A DNA stretch of 64,000 nt. Source: Symsagittifera roscoffensis (taxonomy: Eukaryota; Xenacoelomorpha; Acoela; Convolutidae). Made by a program: the position numbers and the translations under genes. Shown here in pieces: positions 53,801 to 64,000 of this stretch (its first letter is position 1; every line of letters begins with the position of its first letter). The stretch covers positions 54,056,233 through 54,120,232 of the forward strand of contig NC_087067.1 in assembly GCF_963678635.1 (NCBI RefSeq), read 5' to 3'. The notes under the pieces were generated by a model that saw nothing but the letters and a program-made list of their open reading frames with translations, was not told the origin of the DNA and ran no database searches.

Positions 53801-54869
53801 TGTTAAAAAATTAGGATAAAACTCGTAGTTGATTAAGAGTGGTAACTTAAACTAAGACTAGATTAAGACTAAGGTTGGGTAAGATAGGCTTTTATTTAAG
53901 ACTAAATAAAAGACGGTGATAGCTAACTAAAGTAAGCGAGGTTAAAAAGATTGAATTAGTTTCCTGTTGATTTGTTGCTTATCACAAAAGATTGTGCGCA
54001 AATTCCAAGTCTACCAAAAGCCGTTGCGCTTTTGGCAGGTGTATATAAATTAATAACGTAAAGGTCAACGAACAGTATAGCTCAGAGGTTAAACGATCAA
54101 ACATTAATAATACATTTTACATTCCCCGCGAAAATTTATCTAAAACCTATTACTTTCGCCTCGCAAAAAAAAAGTATTTAGACGCTAGGTTGAATGAACA
54201 AGTGGGCTCGTTAGCCAAGACCCCAACAGTGGGTCTGATTTACTAGAAGGCATTAATATCGACAAAGCACCGAGGACCAAGAAAGCGTGTTTCCTGCTGA
54301 ACAAAAATTTAATGCACGGTTACCAGGTCGAAGGAACGGGTGTACGGGTCGGGCAAGACCGCGCAAACGGGCCCGATGGGCTGGAAGACGTATTCTTTAA
54401 GTAACAAGACAAAAGAAGAGAAAACAAAGAAAAAAAAACAAAGCACCTTAGATCAAATAACATGTTTCATCAGGCGAAATTAAATGTAGTCCAATTACTA
54501 TAGCCGAGCAAAGAAAAGAAATAGCGCTGGGGTGATTGAGGCAGTAGGGTAGGCAGGGCAGTATCCCCAAAGGCCGGCCCAATTAAGAAGGGTAGTACTA
54601 TGATGGATAGATCTAGTAATTATCCAGTGGTAGCACCCAATGGGTGATAGAGAAATTTAACATCATTGAAAACGAGGTTATGGGGCTCAATTAAAAATTT
54701 AAGTCTTGTCAGAAGTAATCTAAGTTTTTGGCGTATTATGCCAGCACTGAGGGTTTATATGACTCTAAAGGCGATAGAATGTTACGTAGCATTCAACAAT
54801 AGACAGAATACTAAAGAACTAAAAGTTTTTAACGGAGTTTATGAGAGTTTATGAAAGTTTATGCTAGCA
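53801..54869 (-). repeat. 3' LTR of element C (left end certain, right end approximate)
   Basis: The outer end reads TAACA on the minus strand at 53801-53805. The inner end is placed at TGCTAGCAT (54869), the first TG after a purine-rich stretch (minus strand AGAAGGAGGAG, plus 54882-54892) that follows the pol stop. Only the outer 85 bp can be checked against the 5' remnant. Confidence 0.55.
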
Positions 54870-54890
54870 TCTAGACTGAAACTCCTCCTT

Positions 54891-57224
54891 CTAATTCGCT
54901 TCCCGATTTGCCGCTTTGTTGACTGTCCATCTCCTTAACTCCTCCAGCGTCATTGGCCGTCCTAGGAGTTCTATCGCCGAGATGATGGAGGAAGTGTTCA
55001 GCCAGTCTGGGTCAAGTACAATGGGAGCAGATGTTGAATAAGAGGTTTCGGAGGGTAGGCCCGATGGGTTGAATTGAGTGGTACAGACCTCAGGACTAAA
55101 TTTGACCTTCTTGCGAGGAGTATGTTGGTAATCTGATACCGAGGGCTTTGGATCACTAGGGTACACAGAGCTTTCTTCCCGCAAGTGAACTATAGTGGGA
55201 CGCGAAGATGAGGGTGGTGTTAAGGTTGTCAAGTCTACCAAGTCGACATGATGGCTCTTCATTTCGACGGTAGTTGCTTCTATCGTTGTGTAAGCTGGGG
55301 GAGAACTAGGTGAATTAAATGTTGGGCCGTCCTGATCTTCATTTGTTAAATCAACTACACTGGTAAACACTCTCTCATCTAGCATCTTGGGAGGCTGTCT
55401 AGTTCGCATAGGTCTGGTGTTCTGTCGTGTAAAGATTTCTGGCAGTTTCTTCGGGGGTGGTGATTTCATCGGAGATGACGCTTTCCTCTTAGCGGTACCG
55501 GACAGTTTCGGTTTTTTAGTGGCAAGGTCAGAGTATGGTTGCTTAGATTCCGCCTCCGCCATGGCGATTGGTTCTACACTAGTCGCGGTAAATTCCCCTC
55601 CAGGATTCTCCGGAAGAAACGGCTTTTCTTGATTAGCTTGATTGGCCTCCTCAATAATGTCCAGGAAAACCAACTGTGGGGTCACTTGTGGGTCCCTTTC
55701 ATTATCACGTGAATCCAAGTCGATCAGGGGAATCTTGTCCAACTCGACCTTCTGTTCGACATGATCCGGTATTTCTGGCTTACGATCTGTTCGGTCGGAG
55801 ATTAGGTGTTCTTGAGATTTTGTAGCTTCAAGTGATGTTTTATTCTTGAGGTCTTTTAGCGAAATTAGGTCGCTGGCGTTATCGTCTGAGATCTCTTCGT
55901 GTGATTCGTTCATCATTCCAGGTTCATTATCGCAACTTTTTCGATGGTCGGGTTTACCCGACGGGCTTGATTCTTGGTCACTTTCGAGGCCTATTGGGAT
56001 TCTTAATCTCTTCCTCTGTTCTTTTTCCTCTCTGAGAAGAGTTTCCCTAGAGCTGTTCATGGCCGCATTCCGCCTCGCTATATCAAGCTCTTCGAATTTC
56101 GACTGGAGGTTTCTTTTCTTTTGCGTCGTTCTTGAGCTTTTGAACCCGACATTTCTCTGCGGTTTTACAGTTTTCCTCAGTCCTTTAGTCGCGTAGAATC
56201 TAGCTAATTGATCTCGTTTTCTCGGGCTGGGTTTCTTCTGAGCGAGTTGTCTTTTAATAGCTAAATCAGATTTACGTATTATTTTACCATTTTTTAAGGT
56301 AACTGTGTGGTCTGACTCCCTTACAATTTCATCCTTGAGTACTCTATAGAATGGTTCACTTTTCGTTCTATCTTGGACTTTTCGATAAATAAAGGTCTTA
56401 CCCGGCGGGTTATTCAGTATTGAGTCCTTTATGCCCAAGGCATCTCTCTTTTCTGCCCGAGAAAGCACTTTTACTGGGGATCCAGCACTGGTTGGTACGT
56501 ATCTCACTGCATTTGAGATATCCTCCAAGGATGAGGAGTTTTCGTCAACGTCTCCATCTTCTATGTCGTCGGGGGCGTCCCAGTCGTGTCTTCGCTCTCG
56601 ACTCATTAGTTTTTTGCCCTTATCTATGCATAACAAAGTTTTATTCCAATCAAGGTTATTTGAAGAGGGTGATTTGACCAAATTATGCCAGATGGTGTTT
56701 GGGGATCTACCGAAATGTGCTTCGAAGGGAGAGCAGTTAAGCGACTGTTGAGTTACCGTTCTTAGGCATTTTATTATTTTCAGAAGTGCAGATTCTAGCG
56801 AAGGTTTTAAACGTTCTTGTGCCATAACCAAGAGCCTTTCCTTAATGGTTCTGATTAAGCGTTCCACTAGTCCGGTAGCTCTATGAGCACCCAGTGGGCT
56901 AAATATCACCTTTATGTTGTGTTCGTGGCAGAATTCTCTGACTTCCTTGGAGATAAAACCAGATCCTTGATCTGTTCTAATGGTTCTAGGTATCCCGTGT
57001 AAAGCAATGTATTTACTAAGGAAGTTTATGATAGATTTTGCCGATGTGCTGGATGTTATTTGAGCTGATGGGAATTTTGAAAATCTATCCACACACACCA
57101 ATATGTATTTTTTTGTTCCCCATACTAAAGGTAACGGACCGGCGAAATCTAATTCCATTTCTTGGTTTGGTTCTTCGACCGTTGGGAGTTTCCCTAGGGT
57201 ATTGTGATTTATAAGAGGTTTCAA
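54891..57224 (-). pseudogene. Element C integrase core and long C-terminal tail
   Basis: This 777-codon open stretch follows the integrase zinc finger in the same frame, separated by one TAG (57297-57299). The core has ELDFAGPL (D26), RTDQGSGF (D85) and GLVERLIRT (E121), a canonical DX35E spacing. From about residue 200 the tail is hydrophilic, with Lys/Arg- and Pro/Ser-rich segments and a repeated VVDLTNED/VDLVDLTTL pattern that resembles SUMO-interaction motifs. That last point is inference. Confidence 0.85.
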
Positions 57225-57296
57225 GTTTTTACCTGCTTTTACACACTCAATACAGTTTTCGCCGTGGACTTGGATTTCGCGGTAAATTTTCGGCCA

Positions 57297-57740
57297 CTAG
57301 ATGTATTGAGTTGCCAGACTTTTCATTGCAAACTGGCCAGGGTGAGCTTCATGTAGTCGGTTGAGCATTGTCGATCTTAGGCATGCTGGGATAACTAATC
57401 GATTGTCAAGATAAAGACATCCTCCGCTGACGTGTAAATTATTTAAGTACGATTTAAAGTAATTTCCCAGTTGTAGAATATCTTGTTTGCGGTCTTCCTC
57501 AATTGCTTTAATTATCTTTTTCAGAACTAGATCTTGTTTTGATAAGAGGGACATAAATTTTGAATCAAATATTTCTGGCCAAGAAAAAGGGAATATGTTG
57601 ACTGTTTTCTTTTTACTAGGTGATCTTTTCACGGGGTTATCCGACGGGTTACTGGTACTTGGTGTTAAAGAGTCCATGTTTTTATTAGTAATAGGTTCTT
57701 TCTGTTGGTTAAATTCAATTTGTTCTGTCATTTCTTTCAA
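57297..57740 (-). pseudogene. Element C integrase N-terminal zinc-finger region
   Basis: The frame ends in LHEAHPGQFAMKSLATQYI followed by TAG. The same frame past the stop continues with a CIECVK pair that completes the H2C2 finger, so the stop is a nonsense mutation rather than a true end. Confidence 0.8.
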
Positions 57741-58046
57741 GATGTTAAAATTCGTAAAAAAAGTCTTTTATTTTGCAAGATGAATCACACTGTTCCGTCC
57801 GCGAGTGAGAATTTTGGCACACTGAAATGTTGGAATAGTTAGCTATCGCTTGAAACGTTTCAGCGGCATTAGCAATTCGTTTCTCACGTTCTATTTCTCG
57901 GCTGGTCATATGATCTGTCGACTGGCCAATCATGTTGCAGGAAGTGACGTCATGTGCTAAGAAATGTTGAGAGAATTTATTTCTTATTTGCGACCACGAG
58001 TTTCTCGGCATTAGATGATCAAAACCTAGGAGCATACTAATCTGAT
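57741..58046 (-). other. Element C linker between RNase H and integrase (broken)
   Basis: No frame here carries a known domain. A 96-codon frame (57745-58035) is out of phase with pol and may be chance or a shifted linker. Confidence 0.35.
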
Positions 58047-58976
58047 TTATGATGCGATAGCAAATTTTTCATCATCCAGAGAAACTGGTACGGGTTCACC
58101 CGATGGGTGTCGGGATATATAATCAACGAATCCCATATCTTTACCGGGTAAATGTTCGACAGTAAAGTTGAACGGTAGTAATTTGTCCGCCCAACGGGTG
58201 AGACGTGATTGGGCCGTTTTAGTATATTTGTCGCCTTTCAGTGCTCCTATTAAGGCTTTGTGGTCTGTTAAAATTGAGAATTGTTTGCCCAATAGGTAAT
58301 TTTTGAAATGGTCTAGTGCCCACACTAATCCCAGTAGTTCGAGTTCATTGGTGCTGTATTTTAATTCGGCAATATTCAAAAATCTGCTTGCGAACGCTAT
58401 GGTCTTCCAATTCCCCCGATGGTCTTGTTCGATGGACGCGCCCAATCCTAAATGTGAAGCATCGCATTTCACTCGAGTGTTCAGTTTTACATCGAAATGA
58501 TGGTTCGTCACCGTATTGCAAATTTCTTTCTTGATTTTTTCAAACGCTTCCGTGTGTACTGTGGACCACTTAAATGGTTTAATTTTTTGCATAAGTTCTC
58601 TAAACGGTGTTGATAGGGACGCTAAGTTTGGTATGAACTTATTAAATTGATTAATCGATCCCTTTAATGATCTAATATCTTTGATACAGTTTGGTTCTTT
58701 CAGATTTCTGATTGCGTCAGATTTATGTATTAATGGTGTTGTCCCTTTTGCATCGATTTTAAATCCCAACCATTCTATGTTGTGAGTTAAGAATGTGCAT
58801 TTTTCCCATTTTATGGCTAGTCCCTTGTCGTCTAGCGTTTTTAAAACGTTAATAACTAGCTTTTTATGTTCGTCCTCGCTACCCACGGTGGCGATTAGGA
58901 TGTCGTCGAGATAACAATGGGTATTTGGTAATTTTTCCGTCAAACGGTCCATTATGCGTTGAAATTCATTAGGCAT
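58047..58976 (-). pseudogene. Element C RT C-terminal half and RNase H
   Basis: The 309-codon stretch carries MPNEFQRIMD, the YLDD catalytic box (residues 22-25) and the RT thumb, then RNase H with VKCDASHLGLG, FASRFLN, ELELLGLVWALDHF and ILTDHKALIG. It is in the same frame as 59073-60695. A stop and a G/C run (about 59027-59040) interrupt the RT palm between them. Confidence 0.85.
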
Positions 58977-59072
58977 ATCGCCTAGTCCGTAAAATCCGGT
59001 TTTAAAACGCTATGAACCCGTTACTTCTCCCCCCCCCCCACGATGTTGAAATTACATTGATTACTTGCCTTT

Positions 59073-60695
59073 TTAGAAAGCGGTATTTGACTGTAGGCGT
59101 ATTTTATGATCAATTGATGAAAACCAGATGTTTCTTTCATCATGGCCGCTAATCGTAACTGCTACGTTGTCAATTAGTTCGAATAGGTTCGGCATTTGAT
59201 ATCTATTACGAAATATCTGTTTGTTCAATAGTTTCGAGTTTAATGCTAGTTTGATTGATCCGTCCCTTTTTGCTGTAATCACGATGGGGGAGATGAAACA
59301 ATCTTCAGAGCATCTAGATAATTTTTCAATGTGTCCGTCTCTTAGTAATTGGTCAATACATAATTTGACTTTAGGGAGAAGATGGATCGGGATACGTTTC
59401 CCTTTCACCTGTATCGGTTTTATCGGTTCGTTAAAATAAGTATTAACTACGAAGTTCTTTGATCTACCAGTTCTTTTTATGAGGTCTGAAAAATGTTTTG
59501 ATATGTATGTTTTAAACTCACTTTGAGATGGTGTCTCTTGGCTTTGATCCTGTTTGTTATCCGATGCGAATTTTATTTGGTTGACGTTTATCCCAATGGG
59601 TGATCCTTTCTGGTCTTTCCATGACTTTGGCCCATTGGGTGGAGGTTGTTTCTGGAATACTACGATTCCCAGATTCGGTAAGATGTCATTTCCCAATAGA
59701 TTTTTTTCAGCCCCTTCGGTGATGAAGAGTTTTTGGTCGCTAGCCTCCCATCCCTTCGATCGGATTCTCACTCGAACTCTTCCAATAATGTTGATTGTAC
59801 TCCCGAAACCCTGGTATGCTTTCTTTGTTATTTCGTCCACAGGTTCTAGCTTTAAAAATCTATCTCGTATCTTCAATTCGTGTAGTAGATCTTTTTTCAT
59901 GAATGAAACTGGGCTTGCTGAGTCAATTTGAATTTCGGTATAGTAAGGGTTGAAATTTCCCAGAGACACCTTTAGTGTCTTTTTCAGTTCTAATCCTTCG
60001 TGATTGAATACTGTTCTCACTCCGCGTTCTATCTTGTCTTCTACGGCATTTATTTGGCTATCCGTGTCTACAGTTAGAACTAGGAAATCGTCTAAGTTGA
60101 CCTCAAATTCGGGATTTTCCTGCGGATTGGCCCGGATATTTTCGTTTTCCTGAGGTACTCGATTCTGTTCGACGATGTTTGTTTGTGTCCTTGCTGAACT
60201 CCTGCAATGTTTAGCAAAATGTCCTTTGCGTCCGCACGTATTGCAATTTCTATCTCTGGCCGGGCATGTGGATAAATGTCCTTTTTTGAATTGCTGACCA
60301 CAGTTGCGACATTTGTTATTTTCAACAATGTTTAGGGTTGGTTCATTCTTTACGTATTGTGGTCTTGGTACTGGGTTATAAGTTGGGAATTTTAGGTACT
60401 GTTGATGGATTTTAGTACCTTTCTCGTGAACTAATACGTAGGATAGTACGTTTTCTGGGGTCAAGTATTCTATACAGAGTTTCTTCTGGATCTCGACATT
60501 TCTCATGTTTGTGATGAAAATGTCTCTTACTAATTCTGACTCGAGTTCCCCCAGTTTACAATTTTTTAATAGTTCAGAAAGTATTTCGTGGAATTTTTCT
60601 AAGGACTCATGTTCTTTCTGTCTTCGGCCAAAAAATTTAAATCTTCGTATGTTAAGTTTGTAGTGATCGTGAAGGTAGTTTTTAGTAGTTCTCAA
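59073..60695 (-). pseudogene. Element C Gag C-terminus, protease, RT start
   Basis: The 540-codon stretch has two cysteine knuckles (CRNC...GHLSTC and CNTCGRKGHFAKHC, the second a canonical CX2CX4HX4C). An aspartic protease core follows (IQIDSASPVSFM with D-S-A, later LGNDILPNLGI), then the RT fingers (KVKLCIDQLLRDGHIEKL). It is one base out of phase with the Gag start (60692-61141). Confidence 0.85.
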
Positions 60696-61141
60696 AATTC
60701 TGCGAAATTAATATCCAGAATTCTTTTCCCAGGATTTTTATGTGAGAAGCATTTCTGTCCTTCTTTTCCGAGTGCTAGGTATAACTGTGATTTTAGCTTC
60801 TTTTCAATGTCTCCGATTTGGAGTCCGTTGAATTTTGCGTTATCTTCCGCCCTTCTCCTTCTCACTTCTTCGTTATAATTTTGTACTGCTATTCTGTGGT
60901 GTTCTTCTTTTTCGGCCCGACGGGCTTGGTCATCGGACGGGTCCGGTGGTTCTGCCGTAGGGTAAGCTAGTTCGTTTCTTATCGGTGGGTTAATTACATC
61001 TTCGATGTCTACGGAATCTTTCGCGATAATTGTCAATTGAAACTTTTCCGACCACCTTTCCCAGTCGTGTTGATTTTCGTTTGATGAGTTGTTCCAAAAA
61101 AACTCTAGTCCTCGTAGGTTCGATTCGTTTGACATCGCCAT
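60692..61141 (-). pseudogene. Element C Gag N-terminus
   Basis: The 149-codon frame starts MAMSNESNL at the LTR junction: the A of the ATG is the last LTR base. It includes a WERWSEKFQL segment typical of the start of gypsy capsid regions. It ends where a one-base shift leads into the next Gag part at 60695. A second ATG six bases on (61133-61135) could be the true start. Confidence 0.75.
61122..61140 (-). promoter_or_regulatory. Primer binding site of element C, overlapping the Gag start
   Basis: On the minus strand TGGCGATGTC follows the LTR end TTAACA with no gap. TGG fits pairing with a tRNA CCA end. The site overlaps the first Gag codons. The tRNA was not identified. Confidence 0.5.
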
Positions 61142-61225
61142 GTTAAAAAATTAGGATAAAACTCGTAGTTGATTAAGAGTGGTAACTTAAACTAAGACTA
61201 GATTAAGACTAAGGTTGGGTAAGAT
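61141..61225 (-). repeat. 5' LTR remnant of element C
   Basis: 85 bp are identical to 53801-53885. The match stops abruptly at 61226, where sequence like the repeat at 36880 resumes within about 10 bases, so most of this LTR is missing. Confidence 0.85.
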
Positions 61226-63479
61226 TCCTACAATAAAATCTAGTGGAATTTAATTTCCAGATTTTCCAGCAAAATAGAAAATTTAACTATTAATCCAGTT
61301 TTCTCAAATTGGGTTAATTTTATCGAAAAAGTGTCAATCATCAATTGTTCTTGAAATTCAAAGACCTCTTTGGGTATCTATAGTTTTCTTTAAAATTCGA
61401 AAGTTCATCGACTCTTTGCTTTCATTGACTCTTTTCCAACTGTCTTTTGGCAATGTTTCAATTTCCTTGAATTTGTTTGTAGAATTTGTTTGGTTCATTA
61501 CCATTGACAACCATCACTTCAGTTTTTGTCTGTCAAACTTCCATTCCTGCCTTTTTTCCCACTCGGGGATTTAATACTTGCTTTCGCCCTCGTCGGTTTA
61601 GCTGGATAATTTCAAGGTTACAATTCTCTCGGTTGTCAATAACTCTCCTGCTTGCTCATGTAGTATGCAAATTTTTCTTTCCAGGGTGTTTTGCATTTTG
61701 TGAGGAAATGGATAGTGCTGTTCCATCCACTGAGCACAATTCGTTTACTATGTCAAGGAAGACAAGTAGTAGCTTTTGCTTCAAGGCACGTGAATTGAGG
61801 TCTTTCTACCCAATGTGCATATCACTTGCAACATGCTTCTTCCTATTGTTGGACAAATTCGCAGGGCGCCTAGTACCTAATCAGTGCCGTGCATCTTTTC
61901 ACTCGCTTTTTGAGTAGTTTACACAACAATTTGATCAAAATTTCTCACATAATCAAGCGTGCATTTGAACAGACTATAATTTTGGCGTTTTTAAACGCTT
62001 TTGGGATATGTGGTTTTCCTTCTCATAAATAAGGCAAGTTTGCTTCGATTGGAATTAATTGGTCCCGCGAAGCCTCAAGTAGGTCTGTGGCAAAATCTCT
62101 TTTATATTGTGTCTTTTGGAGGAATGAATGGTGATGCGAGCTTTGTTTTGGCTTGTGTGTGCTATTAAGTCTCGGCCCAGAGACCTCGTTCAGTATCCGA
62201 TGCTTGACGTTAGCTTTTATATAAGAGCTCCATTTAGTGTATTTGAATTTGCACGTTACTTGACCCGATAGTTTTCCTGAATCGATCAAACCACGTAATG
62301 CCGTAAGTCCTGAGTGTCGCTCTGCATCTGCACTCTGTTCGCCTCTTTCGCTGGATTTTTTGGAGATGCCCTTCGACAGCCAGTTCCATGTCCCTTTCTA
62401 GATTGATCTCTCCAGTTAGTGTCATGGGTCATTTTGAACGTCCTGGGTTCAAAGAGATCATTGTTTGGTTAGCAGCCCAACATTCCGACTTGATAGGAAA
62501 AAATGCTCCATTGGCTCTTCTGAGATCTGTCCTCGTTGATGGTTTGTCAAATCATCTGGCTTTGCTTATGAAGAAGACTTTCGCTCCATCGATAGGAGAG
62601 TTTTCCTAATTTGTATTCTTGAGCACTAGCTCTTGTTGTTCCGACCATTGAAAATGGGGAGCAATTTTGATTCGGGTGTTTTAGTTTTTTTGTTTTCCAC
62701 GCAAAATATTGATAGGTACCATTAATAATGATCGCACTGGGTTGAGTGATATATCATATTAAAGCCCTTTCAGTCGTGATTCGAACGACATCAAAAAATT
62801 TTAAAAAGTTTTGCCCATGTCGAGATAAACCGGTTTGAAATTTTTATTTTTTTTCAAAATTTTGTTTGTCATTTGTCTTCAAAAATTGTTTACCAATTTG
62901 CATGTTTTACATGACTGATGAAAATGCCTGAGCTCTACTTTTTCGCTCAGATTCATTTATCACACCATGCCGAAAAACGACACTAATTGGAAAAATAATT
63001 TGTAATTTTATAAGGCTGGTCGGAACATTCTGTGCTACTTGCACAGTAACTGGCTTTCCTTGTTTTCTCTTGGTTTTCTTTATCTCGTCTCTTTGCCCTT
63101 CTCTCAATTGCCCGTTCAGTCAAGTTCAACATGCTTGTGCCGATGATGTCATAGTCTATCCTTAATAGATTGTCAGCAGTTTTTCAATCTGACCAGTAGC
63201 TGTTACCAGTAGCAGGATATCCAATAAACTTGGTTATGAGTGCGCTAGTGTCTCTGACTATTGCTGCATTGAGGGCCTGACGGAGGAATAGGGAGTATTC
63301 GTCTGTAAGATCACCTTTCTCTGAATGCCATATCTCCGACATACTCATCGTATTTCATCCGCATTTTGGGTTGATGCATGCCTCAGATTTAATTTCAGCT
63401 TCCCTCGTTTTAACGTCAAAGGTATGAGCTCCGATAATTTTTGGCTTGTGGTTACTGGTTTGTGTTTCGCTAGCTGCAT
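61226..63479. other. Continuation of interspersed repeat, no assigned gene
   Basis: Blocks resemble 36890-38090 (for example CTCTTTTCCAACT near 61430 and 37002, and the CTTGCACAGTAACTGGCTT block near 63040). Plus-strand frames at 61486-61917 and 62388-62609 are open but not recognised; they may be decayed parts of the mobile element. No PAQR exon was recognised here. Confidence 0.4.
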
Positions 63480-63875
63480 TTAGACCCCCCTAAGGACAAT
63501 ATGAGAATGGGCGAATGTGGACACCTTTTCCTCAGGGATTCAACCCCCTTACCAATCAAAGGGTCCTCCCTTAAGTATTATTTTATGAAAACCATTTTCG
63601 GTCGACTAATCCTTAATTTTCTCTAAAGGCGTCTTCGTTCAATATGTACTAATTTTGAACGCGATTTTTTCAATCAAAATTTTCCAAAAAGTGTCGATAA
63701 ACGGCATTTTTGACCTGTTCCTTTTTCAAAAATTTGCTTCCGGGGGAAAAAGTTTTAATAAAATAGGGTTTTTATAATGTGTTCTGGGAGCGCTAGGAAA
63801 ATCAATTTGATTGACCTAAACAAAAGGCCGACAAAATTTTCGAAAATCCTACCACCCCATCGCGAACTTCACCAG
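63480..63875 (-). mobile_element. Old diverged MITE copy of the CAGGGGCGGA family
   Basis: Order and content follow the copy at 41792: CAATCAAAGGGTCCTCCC, a TATGTACTAATTTTGAA block, TTTTGACCTG, ATAGGGTTTTTAT, GGCCGACAAAATTTTCGAA and CCTACCACCCC. Both ends are worn away. Confidence 0.5.
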
Positions 63876-64000
63876 AAATCAGACAATCAATACTGGCTCC
63901 CCAGCCCAAATTTGACTTTTCGTCATCGCTATTGTTCTGTTTTTTTTTCGGTTTCACAGAAATCAAGTCTAGAGGGTCTTCACTTCTTGAGATTCTTAAA

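Larger units (their letters stand above)
53801..61225 (-). mobile_element. Ty3/gypsy retrotransposon C (degenerate)
   Basis: On the minus strand the order is 5' LTR remnant (61141-61225), Gag, protease, RT, RNase H, integrase, 3' LTR (left end 53801). The 85 bp at 61141-61225 are identical to 53801-53885, so the copy is not very old. Yet coding is broken by a Gag frameshift and several stops, and the 5' LTR is cut short. Its sequence is unrelated to elements A and B beyond the common gypsy domains. Confidence 0.88.

Noticed and set aside
57745-58035. 96-codon minus-strand frame as a separate gene
   Set aside because: It lies inside element C between RNase H and integrase, out of phase with pol, and has no recognisable domain.
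61141-61225. Element C having complete 85-bp LTRs
   Set aside because: No purine tract borders the inner end of the left copy at 53885. A better tract lies at 54882-54892, so the left LTR is about 1 kb and the right one is truncated.

Overview
The window is animal nuclear DNA, most probably from an invertebrate. It has split genes with GT-AG and GC-AG introns, an Ig-domain protein, an adiponectin-receptor-like gene, an ERI1-type exonuclease, hAT-like MITEs, a MULE fragment and Ty3/gypsy retrotransposons. The species cannot be named from the sequence. Coordinates, splice sites and alignments were read by eye; no search or folding program was run.

Region 1 (1-29238) is a nest of two related giant LTR retrotransposons. 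Element A enters from the left as decayed coding sequence (1-3502), followed by its 3' UTR, its purine tract and its 3' LTR. Element B (about 4668-29066, 24.4 kb, LTRs of 895 and 923 bp) is inserted inside that LTR, so the end of A's LTR reappears at 29068-29238. B has a 3-kb leader with an array of a CCGGAGGGGT motif. It has an intact 3152-residue Gag-Pol (two zinc knuckles, protease, RT, RNase H, integrase) that ends in a macrodomain-like module. A second giant coding region (18396-27321, about 2,970 residues, split by one frameshift) carries an SGNH-hydrolase domain with all its signature residues. The two LTRs differ at only about 8 positions plus one 28-bp indel, so B inserted recently.

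Region 2 (29.2-38.6 kb) holds a single-exon ERI1-like 3'-5' exonuclease (29941-31062, polyA signal at 31205), a MULE transposase remnant on the minus strand (about 32896-33950), a tandem 80-bp duplication, and AT-rich DNA filled with diverged interspersed repeats.

Region 3 (38658-45371, minus) is a five-exon gene for an intracellular-looking protein of about 1124 residues with two I-set Ig domains. All exon phases agree; two of its four introns start with GC. Its introns hold a roughly 85-bp minisatellite and a hAT-like MITE with a perfect 8-bp target duplication.

Region 4 (45.4-51.6 kb) has no confident gene, but contains a small element bounded by direct repeats of about 140 bp and a row of three perfect hairpins.

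Region 5 (51.6-64 kb) starts with the first two coding exons of an AdipoR/PAQR-like receptor on the plus strand. Its following intron or flank holds a minus-strand Ty3/gypsy element C (53801-61225, broken by stops and a frameshift), itself inserted in an older interspersed repeat. No later PAQR exon was found before the window ends.
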